NCBI GenBank assembly: GCA_947307415.1
Contig: CAMZJA010000009.1
Coordinates: 1-64,000 of the forward strand
Source of the DNA: an uncultured Bacteroidales bacterium
GTDB lineage: Bacteria > Bacteroidota > Bacteroidia > Bacteroidales > F082
Reading direction: 5' to 3'
DNA: 64,000 nt
Every line of letters begins with the position of its first letter. Within the stretch, counting starts at the first letter, position 1. The position numbers and the translations under genes are program-made. The notes below the pieces were generated by a model, which searched no databases, was not told the origin of the DNA, and saw only the letters and a program-made list of their open reading frames with translations. Positions 1-9,325 of this stretch are shown piece by piece.

Positions 1-184
1 AAAATCTGTCTGCCCAAAGGGATCGTAAACCCTTGTATATCACGCTTATGGCTGCCACGATACGCAAACGTCCACTGGCGTTAAAGCTCCTCTTGCGAGG
101 ATGAGGCCTGTTTTTGTACCCATGAGTCAACCGGTTAAATTGTTATAGTTGTTAAGGTTACATCATGCGGTGGACAGACAGACA
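1..184 (-). ncRNA. ssrS: Probable 6S RNA (6S-Flavo/SsrS type)
   Basis: Non-coding stretch directly downstream of zapA on the same strand. The two ends pair as a long closing stem: TCTGTCTGCCC at 5-15 against GGACAGACAGA at 172-182, with one G-U pair on the RNA strand. Inside there are two further hairpins, TCCTC-GCAA-GAGGA around 92-105 and AAGGG/CCCTT around 17-34. A long closing stem, open centre and about 180 nt length match 6S RNA, which sequesters RNA polymerase holoenzyme. A zapA-6S gene order is known in other bacteria. The RNA 3' end runs into U residues at the window edge, so the exact end is uncertain. Identification rests on structure and position, not on a covariance search. Confidence 0.7.
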
Positions 185-188
185 AATC

Positions 189-482
189 TTATAAGTTTTC
201 AGTCAACAAATCATCGATGACATCGAGTTGTTTGTCGAGATATTGATCCTTGAATGCGGAATCGTTCTCATACTTCGCCACCGTTGTAGCAAACTGGATA
301 CATGCCATTGAGACTAACGACAGATAATCTTTTTCCGTATACACTCTCTTAAATTCGTTAACCCGTTCGTTAATCATCTCAGCGGCTCTCCGCACCTTCT
401 CCTCATCAGCCTTGTCAATAGTAAGACGGTAATTGCGTTCAGCAACGGTAATACTAATCTTTATTTCTTCACTTTCGCTCAT
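189..482 (-). CDS. zapA: Cell division protein ZapA
   Basis: Small FtsZ-ring associated protein of 97 aa. It has the ZapA pattern: an N-terminal beta segment (IKISITVAERNYRLTI), then helices with KVRRAAEMINERVNEF and a C-terminal coiled coil. It is expected to dimerise and bundle FtsZ filaments at mid-cell. The start is the ATG at 482; a TTG three codons upstream (491) is less likely. It lies 16 nt after the ZapB-like gene and just before the 6S RNA, so all three probably share the promoter at 825-856. Confidence 0.9.
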   Translation of the reverse strand: MSESEEIKISITVAERNYRLTIDKADEEKVRRAAEMINERVNEFKRVYTEKDYLSLVSMACIQFATTVAKYENDSAFKDQYLDKQLDVIDDLLTENL

Positions 483-498
483 AACCGTCAATTATTTA

Positions 499-792
499 TC
501 ACTGTTCGGCGTTCAATATCGCAACACATTGATCTATTTCTTTCACCAATGTCTTGATCAACTGCCTACTTTCTTCTATTTCTTTCTCGTTTCCGAGTGC
601 GTTAACAATAGTTGTTTTATTTAATTTATCTTTCAATTCTTCGTTCTCGGTCTGAAGAATCTCAACCTTTAATTGAAGCTCCCCATTCTCTCGAACGAGC
701 TCACCGTTCTTCTCAACTAGTTGATTCTTAAGCGCTACGAGCTTTCTCAACTTTAACTCGATTTCCGAAAGTCTTACACTTAAATCAGCCAT
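499..792 (-). CDS. ZapB-like coiled-coil protein
   Basis: 97 aa protein that is almost entirely heptad coiled coil (LSEIELKLRKLVALKNQL, then repeated NGEL/TENEELKDKL segments). Genes of this size and type commonly precede zapA in Bacteroidota and are thought to act with ZapA at the division ring. Sequence identity to E. coli ZapB is not claimed; the assignment comes from coiled-coil content, length and position. It is the first gene of the zap/6S transcription unit. Confidence 0.7.
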   Translation of the reverse strand: MADLSVRLSEIELKLRKLVALKNQLVEKNGELVRENGELQLKVEILQTENEELKDKLNKTTIVNALGNEKEIEESRQLIKTLVKEIDQCVAILNAEQ

Positions 793-824
793 TTCCTTTT
801 ACAGTTTGCTTTAGAATTTTGCCA

Positions 825-856
825 CAAAGATAAGCAGAATTATCGTACAACGCAAA
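825..856 (-). promoter_or_regulatory. Bacteroidota promoter for zapB-like/zapA/6S unit
   Basis: On the minus strand TTTG (853-856), a 20 bp spacer and TATCTTTG (825-832) match the Bacteroides primary-sigma consensus TTTG-N19-TAnnTTTG. It lies 33 nt upstream of the ZapB-like start. Confidence 0.7.
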
Positions 857-872
857 CTTTTTTTCAGAAAAA

Positions 873-2120
873 TTATTTCGAGGCACTAAAAACACGACAT
901 TTCAAGCATTTCCGTTTTCTGCAATAATTATTGTAAAGATACAGCAACGCCTGTGTTTGCTGGGCATTACACGCATGCACCCCCAGTTTTCCAAACTTAC
1001 GTATCACCAAATTATCCTCAGCGTCCACGACATTTAAAAAATCCAGACTTCTGTTTTTCATGTCCTGATCGTCACGATAAATGCCGTAACTGAATGTCAC
1101 CGGAACCACCGCATTGATAATCAAAACGTCAATTGCTGTGAGACCAAGGTTCTTTTTCATGGCTTTCGACGGCTTCTCAAACAGGAAATGTGTGTCCCAA
1201 TATTCATTGACTTCAACATTAAAAAGATTTCGCATCGATTCCAAGTCGCCGACAGTATGCAACTTGGAGAACAAATTATCAAAATCATGCACCATAGACG
1301 CCATCTGCGCCAGGCGTATGGTCGGAAAATTTGGAGGCCTCAATCTAAGGAACCGCCAACACGACATCGGCATGACTTTGAGGTCGAATTTTGCTTTTAA
1401 TATCTTGAATTCTCTCTGGAGGAGAACAGGATACGGCTCCGTGAACTCACGCTCAAGGAAGCCGGCGCAACCGAAAAACATTGCCTCAATTTGCAGTGCA
1501 TTGTTGATATGTTTGCGCAAAATCCACAACGGCAACAACTTTGCCAACATTTCAAACGCGTCGTTGTTGACCTTCAAACCCGAATAGCGCATAAGTCGTT
1601 GATACAAAGTCTCTTCCCAATCGTATTTGTTTTCCGCGAGTTTGGAAAAAACATCTTTAACTTCCGCCTCGAGACGTTCAACCACGATACGCTCAAGCCA
1701 CGAAAGCCAAGTAAACTGCTGAATCCCAGCAATCAATTTCTCACACGGAATCCATCTTCGCGATCTCAAAAAGGCATTGTACTTATCATAAACGTCCTCG
1801 TCGAATTTTCCCTTGACCTCAATAGTCGGAATCGCAAGTCGTTCAGTATCATTACAATAAACCACATGCAAAATCACGTTATTATACGCGTCATCAGTCT
1901 GATGCCCATGACGAAACCAATCAGAAGCGTTAACATGAATCTCGACATGTCCAACCCACAACGTGCGCCCGATGCGTATGCGAGCGTCAAGAAAATCAGG
2001 ACCTGAGTCGTAATTACGATTCCCGACAGACACCACATAAACGGGTTCTCCTTCAACCGTCATGATATCTTTCGAGAGCAACCTGTTCTCCCAGAGATAA
2101 TATAAGAATTCCTCTTTCAT
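873..2120 (-). CDS. DUF2851 family protein
   Basis: Bacteroidota-restricted family of unknown function, 415 aa. Typical conserved segments are visible near the N-terminus: FLYYLWENRLL, then SGPDFLDARIRIG and WVGHVEIHVNASDW, around residues 5-80, with histidines and acidic residues spread through the protein. No signal peptide or membrane segment is seen, so it is probably cytoplasmic. An upstream ATG at 2153 would add 11 residues, but the -7 box at 2141-2148 lies inside that extension, so the start at 2120 is preferred. No function is proposed. Confidence 0.85.
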   Translation of the reverse strand: MKEEFLYYLWENRLLSKDIMTVEGEPVYVVSVGNRNYDSGPDFLDARIRIGRTLWVGHVEIHVNASDWFRHGHQTDDAYNNVILHVVYCNDTERLAIPTIEVKGKFDEDVYDKYNAFLRSRRWIPCEKLIAGIQQFTWLSWLERIVVERLEAEVKDVFSKLAENKYDWEETLYQRLMRYSGLKVNNDAFEMLAKLLPLWILRKHINNALQIEAMFFGCAGFLEREFTEPYPVLLQREFKILKAKFDLKVMPMSCWRFLRLRPPNFPTIRLAQMASMVHDFDNLFSKLHTVGDLESMRNLFNVEVNEYWDTHFLFEKPSKAMKKNLGLTAIDVLIINAVVPVTFSYGIYRDDQDMKNRSLDFLNVVDAEDNLVIRKFGKLGVHACNAQQTQALLYLYNNYCRKRKCLKCRVFSASK

Positions 2121-2140
2121 AAAAATGCGTTCTTTCGACG

Positions 2141-2171
2141 CAAAAGTAGACATATATTAAAAGGTGTCAAG
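2141..2171 (-). promoter_or_regulatory. Promoter of DUF2851 gene (consensus)
   Basis: Minus strand CTTG (2168-2171), exactly 19 bp, then TACTTTTG (2141-2148). This fits the Bacteroides consensus and fixes the start codon at 2120 rather than 2153. Confidence 0.8.
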
Positions 2172-2263
2172 AAAAACCAGCGACTTTTTGCAGGTTTCAA
2201 CACACTTTTAACATAAGTTGCATTTTTTTGAAAGAAATCTTAAAAAATTTTAACAGAAATGGC

Positions 2264-3832
2264 TTATTTCAGGCCTTTACAGATATAAACGAACACATAT
2301 TTCGCAGGCTTGCCGCAACGGTCGACTACAATTGTATCGCATGGCACTATTTCATCGAAACGATATTCGAGATAACGCTCCGGCGCATAATAATCAGAGC
2401 TTTCGTTGAGAAACCAGTAATCGTTGCCTTTCTGAACGCCGCCTCTGCATTCGTTTATCCATGCATATTTGTGAATCTTATCAATATCCTCAAGTCCGTA
2501 AACATTGATTCCCAATGGATTAGCAACATAATAATCATAATTAGCCATAGGGAACCACTTCAGCCCGATCATGCCATCAGTCTCTTTTATCTTGCCTTCT
2601 GCAATTTTTTTCTCACGAATTTCCTGAAAATCATCTTTTATTGAACGCCAACCGTAAATCGTTGTGGTGAAATCTGTTTCGCCATAATAACGCACTGAAT
2701 TCGCACGCTCGCCGAATCTCAAAGAGACAACGCCGGTTTTTATCTCCACGACACCCAAAACAACAACGGAAGCAAGCAGAATAAGCGCGGCAGCTATCGA
2801 CTTCGGCAACCTTATATCGCCGCTAGTAACAAATTGTTTATCAGCAAGATACGATGCCGGGAACAATAATAAAACCGAAAATGCAGGCGCCGACCAATGT
2901 GGCAGGATCGGACGCATCAAAGAGAAAAACCAGAACACCCCGACAAACGGAATCGCGAAAAGAAGCAGGAGGCGCCGCGATGTCGCGTCGATATATTTAT
3001 TACCCTTCCACAAAATCACTAACGCCATGATTATCAACACATAATTGATAGGATTATTGTATGCGAGCTCACCCACAATCTCAGTCAGGAAATCAAGCGG
3101 CTGAAGCTCTCCAAAGAGACTGACACGGTCGCCATGGAATGTGAAACTGATGAAATCGTTCTGCATATTCCAAATCAAAACAGGAAGCAGGCAAACGGCA
3201 GTTATCATGGCAGAAAGATATAAATATATGTTTTTCAATCGCTTACGATCATAACACAAAAGATAGAGCCCGACTCCCGACCAGATGAAGACAGCAGAAT
3301 ATTTCGACAAGGCAGCCAATCCGGCGAAGAGACCACCGAGCAGAAGATATTTATTACTGATTTTAAAACAACGGGATTCCTCGACATTGCTTCGGAACGA
3401 CAGGAGGAAGCAATAAATCGCCAGCAACGTAAACATCATCAGCGGAGTGTCAGGAAGAATAAAAACACCAGTTATCACAAAGCAATACAGCGATGCGGTG
3501 TATAACAGAGCCGCATAAAAACCGGCAAGTTTGTTTTTTACCACGCAACCGAGCCTATATATAATATAGGTATCGATGGTCATGAAAATTATCGACGACA
3601 ATCGGAGAGCGAACTCGCTGTGAAACAACAGGTTAAGACTGAAAAGCTGCATCACCCAACCCACCATGCCCGGATGATCGAAATGACTCCAATCAGGATA
3701 CATGACATAAGTCCAATAATAAACCTCATCGTTGCCGAATTCGACGAAAGCAGCAAGGAATCCACGCACTAAAGCGCTGATAATCAGCAGCCAAGTGATG
3801 TATTTGTCGATTTTATTTTCCTGAATTTTCAT
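2264..3832 (-). CDS. GT39-family membrane glycosyltransferase (ArnT/PMT-like)
   Basis: 522 aa polytopic membrane protein that transfers a sugar from a polyprenyl-phosphate donor to an acceptor on the outer face of the inner membrane. Residues 33-56 contain the PMT/ArnT-type loop with acidic pair D35-E36 and the following YYW...FDHPG motif. About ten hydrophobic helices follow, then a soluble C-terminal domain of roughly 130 aa. A reading-frame extension of 39 codons overlaps the upstream gene and starts in a REP-like repeat, so the ATG at 3832, 10 nt after the upstream stop, is used. The natural acceptor (lipid A, protein or glycan) cannot be told from sequence. Confidence 0.85.
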   Translation of the reverse strand: MKIQENKIDKYITWLLIISALVRGFLAAFVEFGNDEVYYWTYVMYPDWSHFDHPGMVGWVMQLFSLNLLFHSEFALRLSSIIFMTIDTYIIYRLGCVVKNKLAGFYAALLYTASLYCFVITGVFILPDTPLMMFTLLAIYCFLLSFRSNVEESRCFKISNKYLLLGGLFAGLAALSKYSAVFIWSGVGLYLLCYDRKRLKNIYLYLSAMITAVCLLPVLIWNMQNDFISFTFHGDRVSLFGELQPLDFLTEIVGELAYNNPINYVLIIMALVILWKGNKYIDATSRRLLLLFAIPFVGVFWFFSLMRPILPHWSAPAFSVLLLFPASYLADKQFVTSGDIRLPKSIAAALILLASVVVLGVVEIKTGVVSLRFGERANSVRYYGETDFTTTIYGWRSIKDDFQEIREKKIAEGKIKETDGMIGLKWFPMANYDYYVANPLGINVYGLEDIDKIHKYAWINECRGGVQKGNDYWFLNESSDYYAPERYLEYRFDEIVPCDTIVVDRCGKPAKYVFVYICKGLK

Positions 3833-3842
3833 GTTACAATTT

Positions 3843-4925
3843 TTATGAGATTTCTCCATTTCCCTCTCCCTTCGGTCGAGGTTCAGTCGAAATGACGCGA
3901 GTCCTAAAAAACTTTCTGGCAAACGCCAAAACAACGATGATGTATACACCCCACATCAGATATGTACGGCCTTTCATAACCTTTGCCTTGTTCAAATCAA
4001 AGAAATATTGATACTGATGACGTACTAACGGGTTGAGATACAGTGTATTACCATTATTAAATTCTATTTCAGTCCTAATATATGAATCATCATCCTTAAA
4101 CTGATAAAAACCTTCCGAAATATTGTTAAGTCGTTGTTTTACAATGGCATTCTGACCAATAAAGCGGATCTCTTTTGCCTTTTCAGAAACAGAGACAGAC
4201 AAAGTATCGTTGTGCAATGTAACAGATTGAAGTTCAGGCACTTCCAGTAAACTTCCACGATATGCCACCGCATAAGAATTTCCCGTTTCAAGCGATTTAT
4301 AAACCGATTCGGCATCGTTATCACCAATTGTAGCGGTCAAATATTTAATTGTATCAAAAACTGTGCCAAAGTCATCACCGGTATTAGCAATTATGTTCGC
4401 ACGATGTCCGTTTGAAAGAGCTATATCCCAGTAATACAACGAGTTATCATTTGGACTCAAAACCTCCATCACACGATAATGGTCGAGATGCGTCAACTCA
4501 CCTTTTTTGAAACCCTTGGTTGGATGCGCCAAAGCCACCAGACGTGTTTTTTTATTCAGTTTATCGATGTTAAACTGCTTATAATGAACACTTTGCAGGA
4601 AAGGATAGTCAATTTTTCGCTTTTCTTTATAGCCTAGACAAAGATAACGCGTTCCCGTCAGCGCATAGCCATATTCATAGACTTTAATACCCTGATTATC
4701 AATATTTTCAGAGCGAAAATCAATGTAATTTATACGATTTATTTCAGAATAAGGATTATAAATAAAATCGCCATTAAAAGGCTCTATATCCGCAAAGGAA
4801 TAAGACGGCACAGAAAGATATAACACCAAGAAAAACAATAAGATAGCCCCGATGATTCCCGTCAAGGCCAAATAAAACCTATTGTTTTTGATCTTATTCC
4901 AAAATTTTCTTTCCGACATACTCAA
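3843..4925 (-). CDS. Membrane-anchored protein with degenerate PHP (CehA/McbA-like) domain
   Basis: 360 aa: N-terminal membrane helix (residues 18-40), a periplasmic domain, and a C-terminal helix (about 322-340). The middle resembles PHP phosphoesterases of the CehA/McbA type: LVALAHP, then HLDHYRVMEVLS, a WDIALSNGHR helix, GDDFG where active PHP proteins have a D-x-H motif, and a trailing beta domain. The N-terminal HxH metal motif is absent and the D-x-H histidine is gone, so it is probably not a metal-dependent hydrolase. The last ~19 codons and the stop lie in a REP-like element. Ten bases separate it from the GT39 gene, suggesting joint action in an envelope glycan step. Confidence 0.55.
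   Translation of the reverse strand: MSMSERKFWNKIKNNRFYLALTGIIGAILLFFLVLYLSVPSYSFADIEPFNGDFIYNPYSEINRINYIDFRSENIDNQGIKVYEYGYALTGTRYLCLGYKEKRKIDYPFLQSVHYKQFNIDKLNKKTRLVALAHPTKGFKKGELTHLDHYRVMEVLSPNDNSLYYWDIALSNGHRANIIANTGDDFGTVFDTIKYLTATIGDNDAESVYKSLETGNSYAVAYRGSLLEVPELQSVTLHNDTLSVSVSEKAKEIRFIGQNAIVKQRLNNISEGFYQFKDDDSYIRTEIEFNNGNTLYLNPLVRHQYQYFFDLNKAKVMKGRTYLMWGVYIIVVLAFARKFFRTRVISTEPRPKGEGNGEIS
3847..3897. repeat. REP-like element R1 (GTCATTYCGA family) at gene 3' end
   Basis: Plus strand begins GAGATTTCTCC and ends TCGAAATGAC, the inverted ends of the REP family seen at six other places in the window. Here it forms the 3' end of the PHP-like gene and carries its stop codon. Confidence 0.7.
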
Positions 4926-4936
4926 AAAATATGTTG

Positions 4937-4944
4937 CAAAGTTA
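4937..4944 (-). promoter_or_regulatory. -7 box for PHP-like/GT39 operon
   Basis: TAACTTTG on the minus strand, 11 nt before the start codon. TTGA lies 22 bp further upstream, slightly longer than the usual spacing. Confidence 0.5.
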
Positions 4945-4984
4945 AAGATTTTTGATAAATAAACGTCAATTCGATAAAAATTTG

Positions 4985-4992
4985 TATTTTTG
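4985..4992 (+). promoter_or_regulatory. -7 box for suf operon
   Basis: TATTTTTG 26 nt before the sufB start; no clear -33 TTG at the usual distance. No Fe-S responsive operator was recognised. Confidence 0.55.
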
Positions 4993-5018
4993 CAAATTAA
5001 TATTTTAGATTTTTAGTT

Positions 5019-6467
5019 ATGGAGTCAAATCCAAAGGAAAATATAATCGAAGAGGTAACGAATAAGGACTATGAGTTCGGTTTTGTGACCGATATCGAGA
5101 CCGATTTCATCCCGAAAGGTCTGAATGAGGACATCATACGCCTGATTTCGAAGAAGAAAGAGGAGCCGGATTGGCTGTTGGATTTCCGTTTGAAAGCGTT
5201 CCGTCACTGGCAGACTTTAAAGATGCCGACTTGGGCGCATCTCACCATTCCACCTATTGATTTTCAAGATATTATATATTACGCGGCGCCAAAACAGCGC
5301 AAAGCGAAGAGCTTGGATGAGGTTGATCCGGAACTTTTGGCGACATTCGACAAGCTCGGAATTTCACTCGATGAGCAGAAAAAACTCTCGGGAGTGGCCG
5401 TCGACGCTGTGATGGACTCGACTTCGGTGAAGACCACATTCCAGGAGACGCTGTCAAAGCACGGCATCATATTCATGTCGTTCAGCGAGGCCGTAAAACA
5501 ACATCCTGATTTGGTGAAAAAATATCTCGGAAAGGTCGTGCCTTACACCGACAACTTCTTTGCGGCATTGAACTCGGCAGTGTTCAGCGACGGCTCGTTC
5601 TGCTACGTGCCAAAAGGCGTGCGATGCCCGATAGAATTATCGACATATTTCAGAATAAACGCAGCAAACACAGGTCAGTTCGAGCGCACTTTGATCGTTG
5701 CCGACGAAGGCGCTTACGTGAGCTACATGGAAGGTTGTACCGCTCCACAACGCGATGAGAATCAATTACATGCGGCTATAGTCGAGATCATTTCAGAGAA
5801 AGACGCTGAAGTGAAATACTCGACCGTTCAGAACTGGTATCCGGGCGATAAAGACGGTAAGGGAGGAATTTACAACTTCGTGACGAAACGAGGCATCTGC
5901 CGTGGTGACAACGCGAAAATCTCGTGGACGCAGGTCGAGACTGGCTCTGCAATCACTTGGAAATACCCGAGCTGCATATTGAAAGGCGACAACACCGTAG
6001 CGGAGTTCTACTCGGTTGCTGTCACGAACAACTACCAGCAGGCCGATACCGGCACAAAGATGATTCATATCGGCAAAAACAGTCGTTCGACCATAATCTC
6101 GAAAGGCATCTCGGCAGGTCACAGTCAGAACGGCTACCGTGGATTGGTGAAAGTAGTGCCGGAAGCAACAAACTGCCGTAATTTCTCGCAATGCGACTCG
6201 TTGCTCTTGGGTGACCAATGTGGCGCGCACACCTGGCCTTACGTGGAATGCGGTAACGACAGCAGCATTCTCGAACACGAGGCAACAACCTCGAAGATTT
6301 CTGAAGACCAGCTGTTTTATTGCAACCAGCGCGGCATCCCGACAGAAAAGGCTATCGGCTTGATTGTCAACGGATACGCTAAGGATGTCTTGAACAAGCT
6401 GCCGATGGAGTTTGCAGTGGAGGCACAGAAATTACTTTCTATCACATTAGAAGGATCAGTTGGATAA
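5019..6467 (+). CDS. sufB: Fe-S cluster assembly scaffold SufB
   Basis: 482 aa, the usual SufB length. With SufC and SufD it forms the SufBC2D scaffold on which Fe-S clusters are built in the cytoplasm. Recognisable segments are [14 protein letters not shown], the YMEGCTAP loop in the beta-helix core, and the C-terminal [19 protein letters not shown] region that carries residues used for cluster assembly and SufD contact. It is the first gene of a co-directional set of sufB, C, D, S, E and a MIP18 protein; the next start is 16 nt after its stop. Confidence 0.97.
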   Translation: MESNPKENIIEEVTNKDYEFGFVTDIETDFIPKGLNEDIIRLISKKKEEPDWLLDFRLKAFRHWQTLKMPTWAHLTIPPIDFQDIIYYAAPKQRKAKSLDEVDPELLATFDKLGISLDEQKKLSGVAVDAVMDSTSVKTTFQETLSKHGIIFMSFSEAVKQHPDLVKKYLGKVVPYTDNFFAALNSAVFSDGSFCYVPKGVRCPIELSTYFRINAANTGQFERTLIVADEGAYVSYMEGCTAPQRDENQLHAAIVEIISEKDAEVKYSTVQNWYPGDKDGKGGIYNFVTKRGICRGDNAKISWTQVETGSAITWKYPSCILKGDNTVAEFYSVAVTNNYQQADTGTKMIHIGKNSRSTIISKGISAGHSQNGYRGLVKVVPEATNCRNFSQCDSLLLGDQCGAHTWPYVECGNDSSILEHEATTSKISEDQLFYCNQRGIPTEKAIGLIVNGYAKDVLNKLPMEFAVEAQKLLSITLEGSVG

Positions 6468-6483
6468 TAAAAATAATCAATAT

Positions 6484-7236
6484 ATGTTACTGAATATTAA
6501 GAATTTACACGTCTCAATCGGAGGCAAGGAAATATTAAAAGGCTTCAACCTCGGAGTGAACGAGGGCGAGATTCACGCCATCATGGGACCTAACGGAACC
6601 GGCAAGAGCACTTGGGCTGCCGCCGTTACAGGTCGCGAGGGCTATGAGATTACCGAAGGTGAAATCTGGTACAAAGGCCAGAACATCGTCGGGATGCCAC
6701 CAGAGGAACGCGCGAACCTAGGCATCTTCCTGAGTTTCCAGTATCCAGTGGAGATTCCGGGTGTCTCGATGCAAAACTTCATGCGCACCGCAGTCAACGC
6801 AAAGCGTGAATATCAAGGACTTCCGCCTATGTCGATGATCGACTTCACCAAGATGATGAAGCAGAAACAGGCGATGGTTGAAATCACCGAGAAACTGCAG
6901 AATCGCTATGTGAACGTTGGCTTTTCGGGCGGCGAGAAGAAGAAAAACGAGATCTTCCAGATGGCAATGCTCGAGCCTGAGCTCTCCATCCTCGACGAGA
7001 CCGACTCTGGCTTGGATATTGATGCTTTACGTATCGTGGCGAACGGCGTCAACCAGCTTCACAACGAACATAACGCCTTTGTGGTAATAACTCACTATCA
7101 ACGACTTCTGGATTATATCGTGCCGGACTTCGTCCATGTGATGTACGATGGCCGCATAGTGAAATCGGGCGACAAAAAACTCGCACTCGAGCTCGAAGAG
7201 AAGGGTTACGAATGGGTTAAGGATCTGAAACTCTAA
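6484..7236 (+). CDS. sufC: Fe-S assembly ATPase SufC
   Basis: 250 aa ABC-type ATPase driving conformational change of the SufB/SufD scaffold. Walker A GPNGTGKST at 35-43, signature FSGGEKKK at 147-154, and Walker B LSILDE at 167-172 followed by the SufC-specific TDSGLD. No membrane segment, as expected. The reading frame extends back to a TTG overlapping the sufB stop; the ATG at 6484 gives the normal SufC N-terminus (MLLNIKNLHV) and is preferred. Confidence 0.97.
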   Translation: MLLNIKNLHVSIGGKEILKGFNLGVNEGEIHAIMGPNGTGKSTWAAAVTGREGYEITEGEIWYKGQNIVGMPPEERANLGIFLSFQYPVEIPGVSMQNFMRTAVNAKREYQGLPPMSMIDFTKMMKQKQAMVEITEKLQNRYVNVGFSGGEKKKNEIFQMAMLEPELSILDETDSGLDIDALRIVANGVNQLHNEHNAFVVITHYQRLLDYIVPDFVHVMYDGRIVKSGDKKLALELEEKGYEWVKDLKL

Positions 7237-7247
7237 CATTTACGACG

Positions 7248-8081
7248 ATGGCTTATCTCGAAAACAACATAACGGTCGGTAAGAATCAGAGTCGTAAACT
7301 CGTGCTTTTGGACGACAGCAGTCATCTGCAGTCGAACGAGGAGCAGTGCGACATAGTGATGGAGGAAAACTCCACCCTCGAGTTGTACAGGATTCAGAAC
7401 CTCAACGACGATTCACATCTGACCACACACATCAACATCAAGCAGGCCGCCAACAGCAGCGTCCACTTTGTGTTGGTGACGTTCAACACTGGTTTTGTGC
7501 AAAACAACATCAACGTCGACTTGAATGGCGAGGGCGCAGATTTGCAAATTTACGGTTTGTACCTCCTCGACAAGAAACAGCACGTCGAAAACCTCATGAA
7601 AATCAATCATAACGTGCCAAACTGCAGCAGCAACGAGAAGTTCAAGGGCATTTTGGACGACGAGGCATCGGCAGTGTTCAACGGTCACGTGATGGTGGCT
7701 CCTCACGCACAGAAAACCAACGCATATCAGAACAACAGCAACATCATCCTCACCGACAAGGCGAAGATCAACACCATGCCTTTCCTTGAGATCTATGCCG
7801 ACGACGTGAAATGTTCGCACGGCACCTCTACCGGTCAGCTCGACCAAGACGCTATGTTCTACATGCGCCAGCGCGGCATCAAGAAAGCTGATGCGAGAAT
7901 GCTTCTTTTGTATGCTTTCGCAGCTGAAATCAGCAATCATATCAAGATTGAGAGCATACACGACAGCATCGACGATATGATAAAACGCCGTCTGAAAGGC
8001 GAACTCTCCAGCTGCGACACCTGCATCTTCCAGTGCAGTAACAAAGAGAAAGTTTTTAAGATTGATTTGAGTAAGATATAA
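7248..8081 (+). CDS. sufD: Fe-S assembly protein SufD, short form
   Basis: 277 aa, clearly shorter than typical SufD (about 400-450 aa). It keeps the beta-helix core (VHFVLVTFNTGFVQNNINVDL, split here by segments) and the C-terminal KCSHGTSTGQLDQDAMFYMRQRG motif that pairs with SufB. The N-terminal helical domain is missing, and sufC ends only 11 nt upstream, so the gene is short by nature rather than mis-started. It partners SufB in the SufBC2D complex. The C-terminus carries an extra SSCDTCIFQC cysteine cluster. Confidence 0.9.
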   Translation: MAYLENNITVGKNQSRKLVLLDDSSHLQSNEEQCDIVMEENSTLELYRIQNLNDDSHLTTHINIKQAANSSVHFVLVTFNTGFVQNNINVDLNGEGADLQIYGLYLLDKKQHVENLMKINHNVPNCSSNEKFKGILDDEASAVFNGHVMVAPHAQKTNAYQNNSNIILTDKAKINTMPFLEIYADDVKCSHGTSTGQLDQDAMFYMRQRGIKKADARMLLLYAFAAEISNHIKIESIHDSIDDMIKRRLKGELSSCDTCIFQCSNKEKVFKIDLSKI

Positions 8082-8095
8082 TCTTTGAGATTACA

Positions 8096-9325
8096 ATGGC
8101 TTTAAATCGATTCAATATCAATGAAATAAGGAAGCAGTTCCCGGTGCTCGACCAACATGTTTACGGCAAGCCGCTGGTGTATTTCGACAATGCAGCGACA
8201 ACGCAGAAACCGCTTTGCGTGATTGAGCGCGAGCGCGATTACTATCTGCATGAAAACTGCAACATCCACCGCGGAGTGCATTACCTCAGCCAGATGGCGA
8301 CAGAGGCGTACGAAAACGCAAGGAAGACCGTAGCGCAGTTTGTAAATGCAAAGCAGCCTCAAGAGATTGTGTTCACCAGAGGTACGACTGAATCGCTGAA
8401 TTTATTGGCGACGTCATTAGGACAACTTCTTGTTAATCAAGGAGATAAGGTAGTGGTGAGCGCCATGGAGCATCATTCCAACATGGTGCCTTGGCAGCAG
8501 ATGCTGATGCGTTCCAAAGGCGAACTCCTCGTAATTAGAATGGACAAAAAAGGCGTTCTCGACCTGAACCATTACGAAGAACTGCTCAAACAGCGTCCGA
8601 AAATCGTTTCTATCGCTCACATTTCCAACACTTTAGGTACTGTAAATCCTATCAAGGAAATGATAGCGATGGCGCATAAATACGACATACCAGTCATAAT
8701 TGACGGCGCTCAGTCGATGGCACATCAAGTGATTGACGTTCAAGACCTTGACTGCGATTTTTACGTGTTTTCAGGTCATAAGATGTACGCTCCGATGGGC
8801 ATCGGCGGTTTGTACGGCAAGATGGAATGGCTCGAGAAGATGCCTCCGTATCAATTTGGCGGCGAGATGGTCGACACAGTGAGCTTTGAGAAAACTACTT
8901 TCAACAAGGTACCATTCAAATTTGAGGCGGGAACGCCGAATGTTGGTGCAGCTTTAGGTCTTGAAACAGCCGTTAAATTCATTCAAAGCTTTGACCGCCA
9001 AGAAGTTGAAGCTTACGAAGATGAACTTTTGGAATACGCCACTGAGCAACTTGCAAATATTGAAGGCACACGTTTCATCGGGCAGGCTCCGAAGCGTAAC
9101 GGATTGATTTCGTTTGTGATAGACGGCATACATCCTTACGACCTCGGCACCATCATCGACAAAATGGGCGTAGCAGTGCGTACCGGACACCATTGCGCCG
9201 AGCCGGTGATGACGTTCTTCGGCATACCTGGAACGGTGAGAGCGTCGTTTGCAATGTACAACACAAAGGAAGAAATAAATATATTTGTAAAAGCTGTTGA
9301 AAGGGCAGCGAATATGCTAAAATGA
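8096..9325 (+). CDS. sufS: Cysteine desulfurase SufS
   Basis: 409 aa PLP enzyme of the group II (SufS/CsdA) class that takes sulfur from L-cysteine and passes it to SufE. The PLP lysine is K229 in FSGHKMYAP and the catalytic cysteine C367 is in RTGHHCAEP, the short group II active-site loop. HISNTLGTVNP and DGAQSMAHQ are further class V aminotransferase signatures. It starts 14 nt after sufD. A heptamer hairpin separates it from sufE. Confidence 0.97.
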   Translation: MALNRFNINEIRKQFPVLDQHVYGKPLVYFDNAATTQKPLCVIERERDYYLHENCNIHRGVHYLSQMATEAYENARKTVAQFVNAKQPQEIVFTRGTTESLNLLATSLGQLLVNQGDKVVVSAMEHHSNMVPWQQMLMRSKGELLVIRMDKKGVLDLNHYEELLKQRPKIVSIAHISNTLGTVNPIKEMIAMAHKYDIPVIIDGAQSMAHQVIDVQDLDCDFYVFSGHKMYAPMGIGGLYGKMEWLEKMPPYQFGGEMVDTVSFEKTTFNKVPFKFEAGTPNVGAALGLETAVKFIQSFDRQEVEAYEDELLEYATEQLANIEGTRFIGQAPKRNGLISFVIDGIHPYDLGTIIDKMGVAVRTGHHCAEPVMTFFGIPGTVRASFAMYNTKEEINIFVKAVERAANMLK

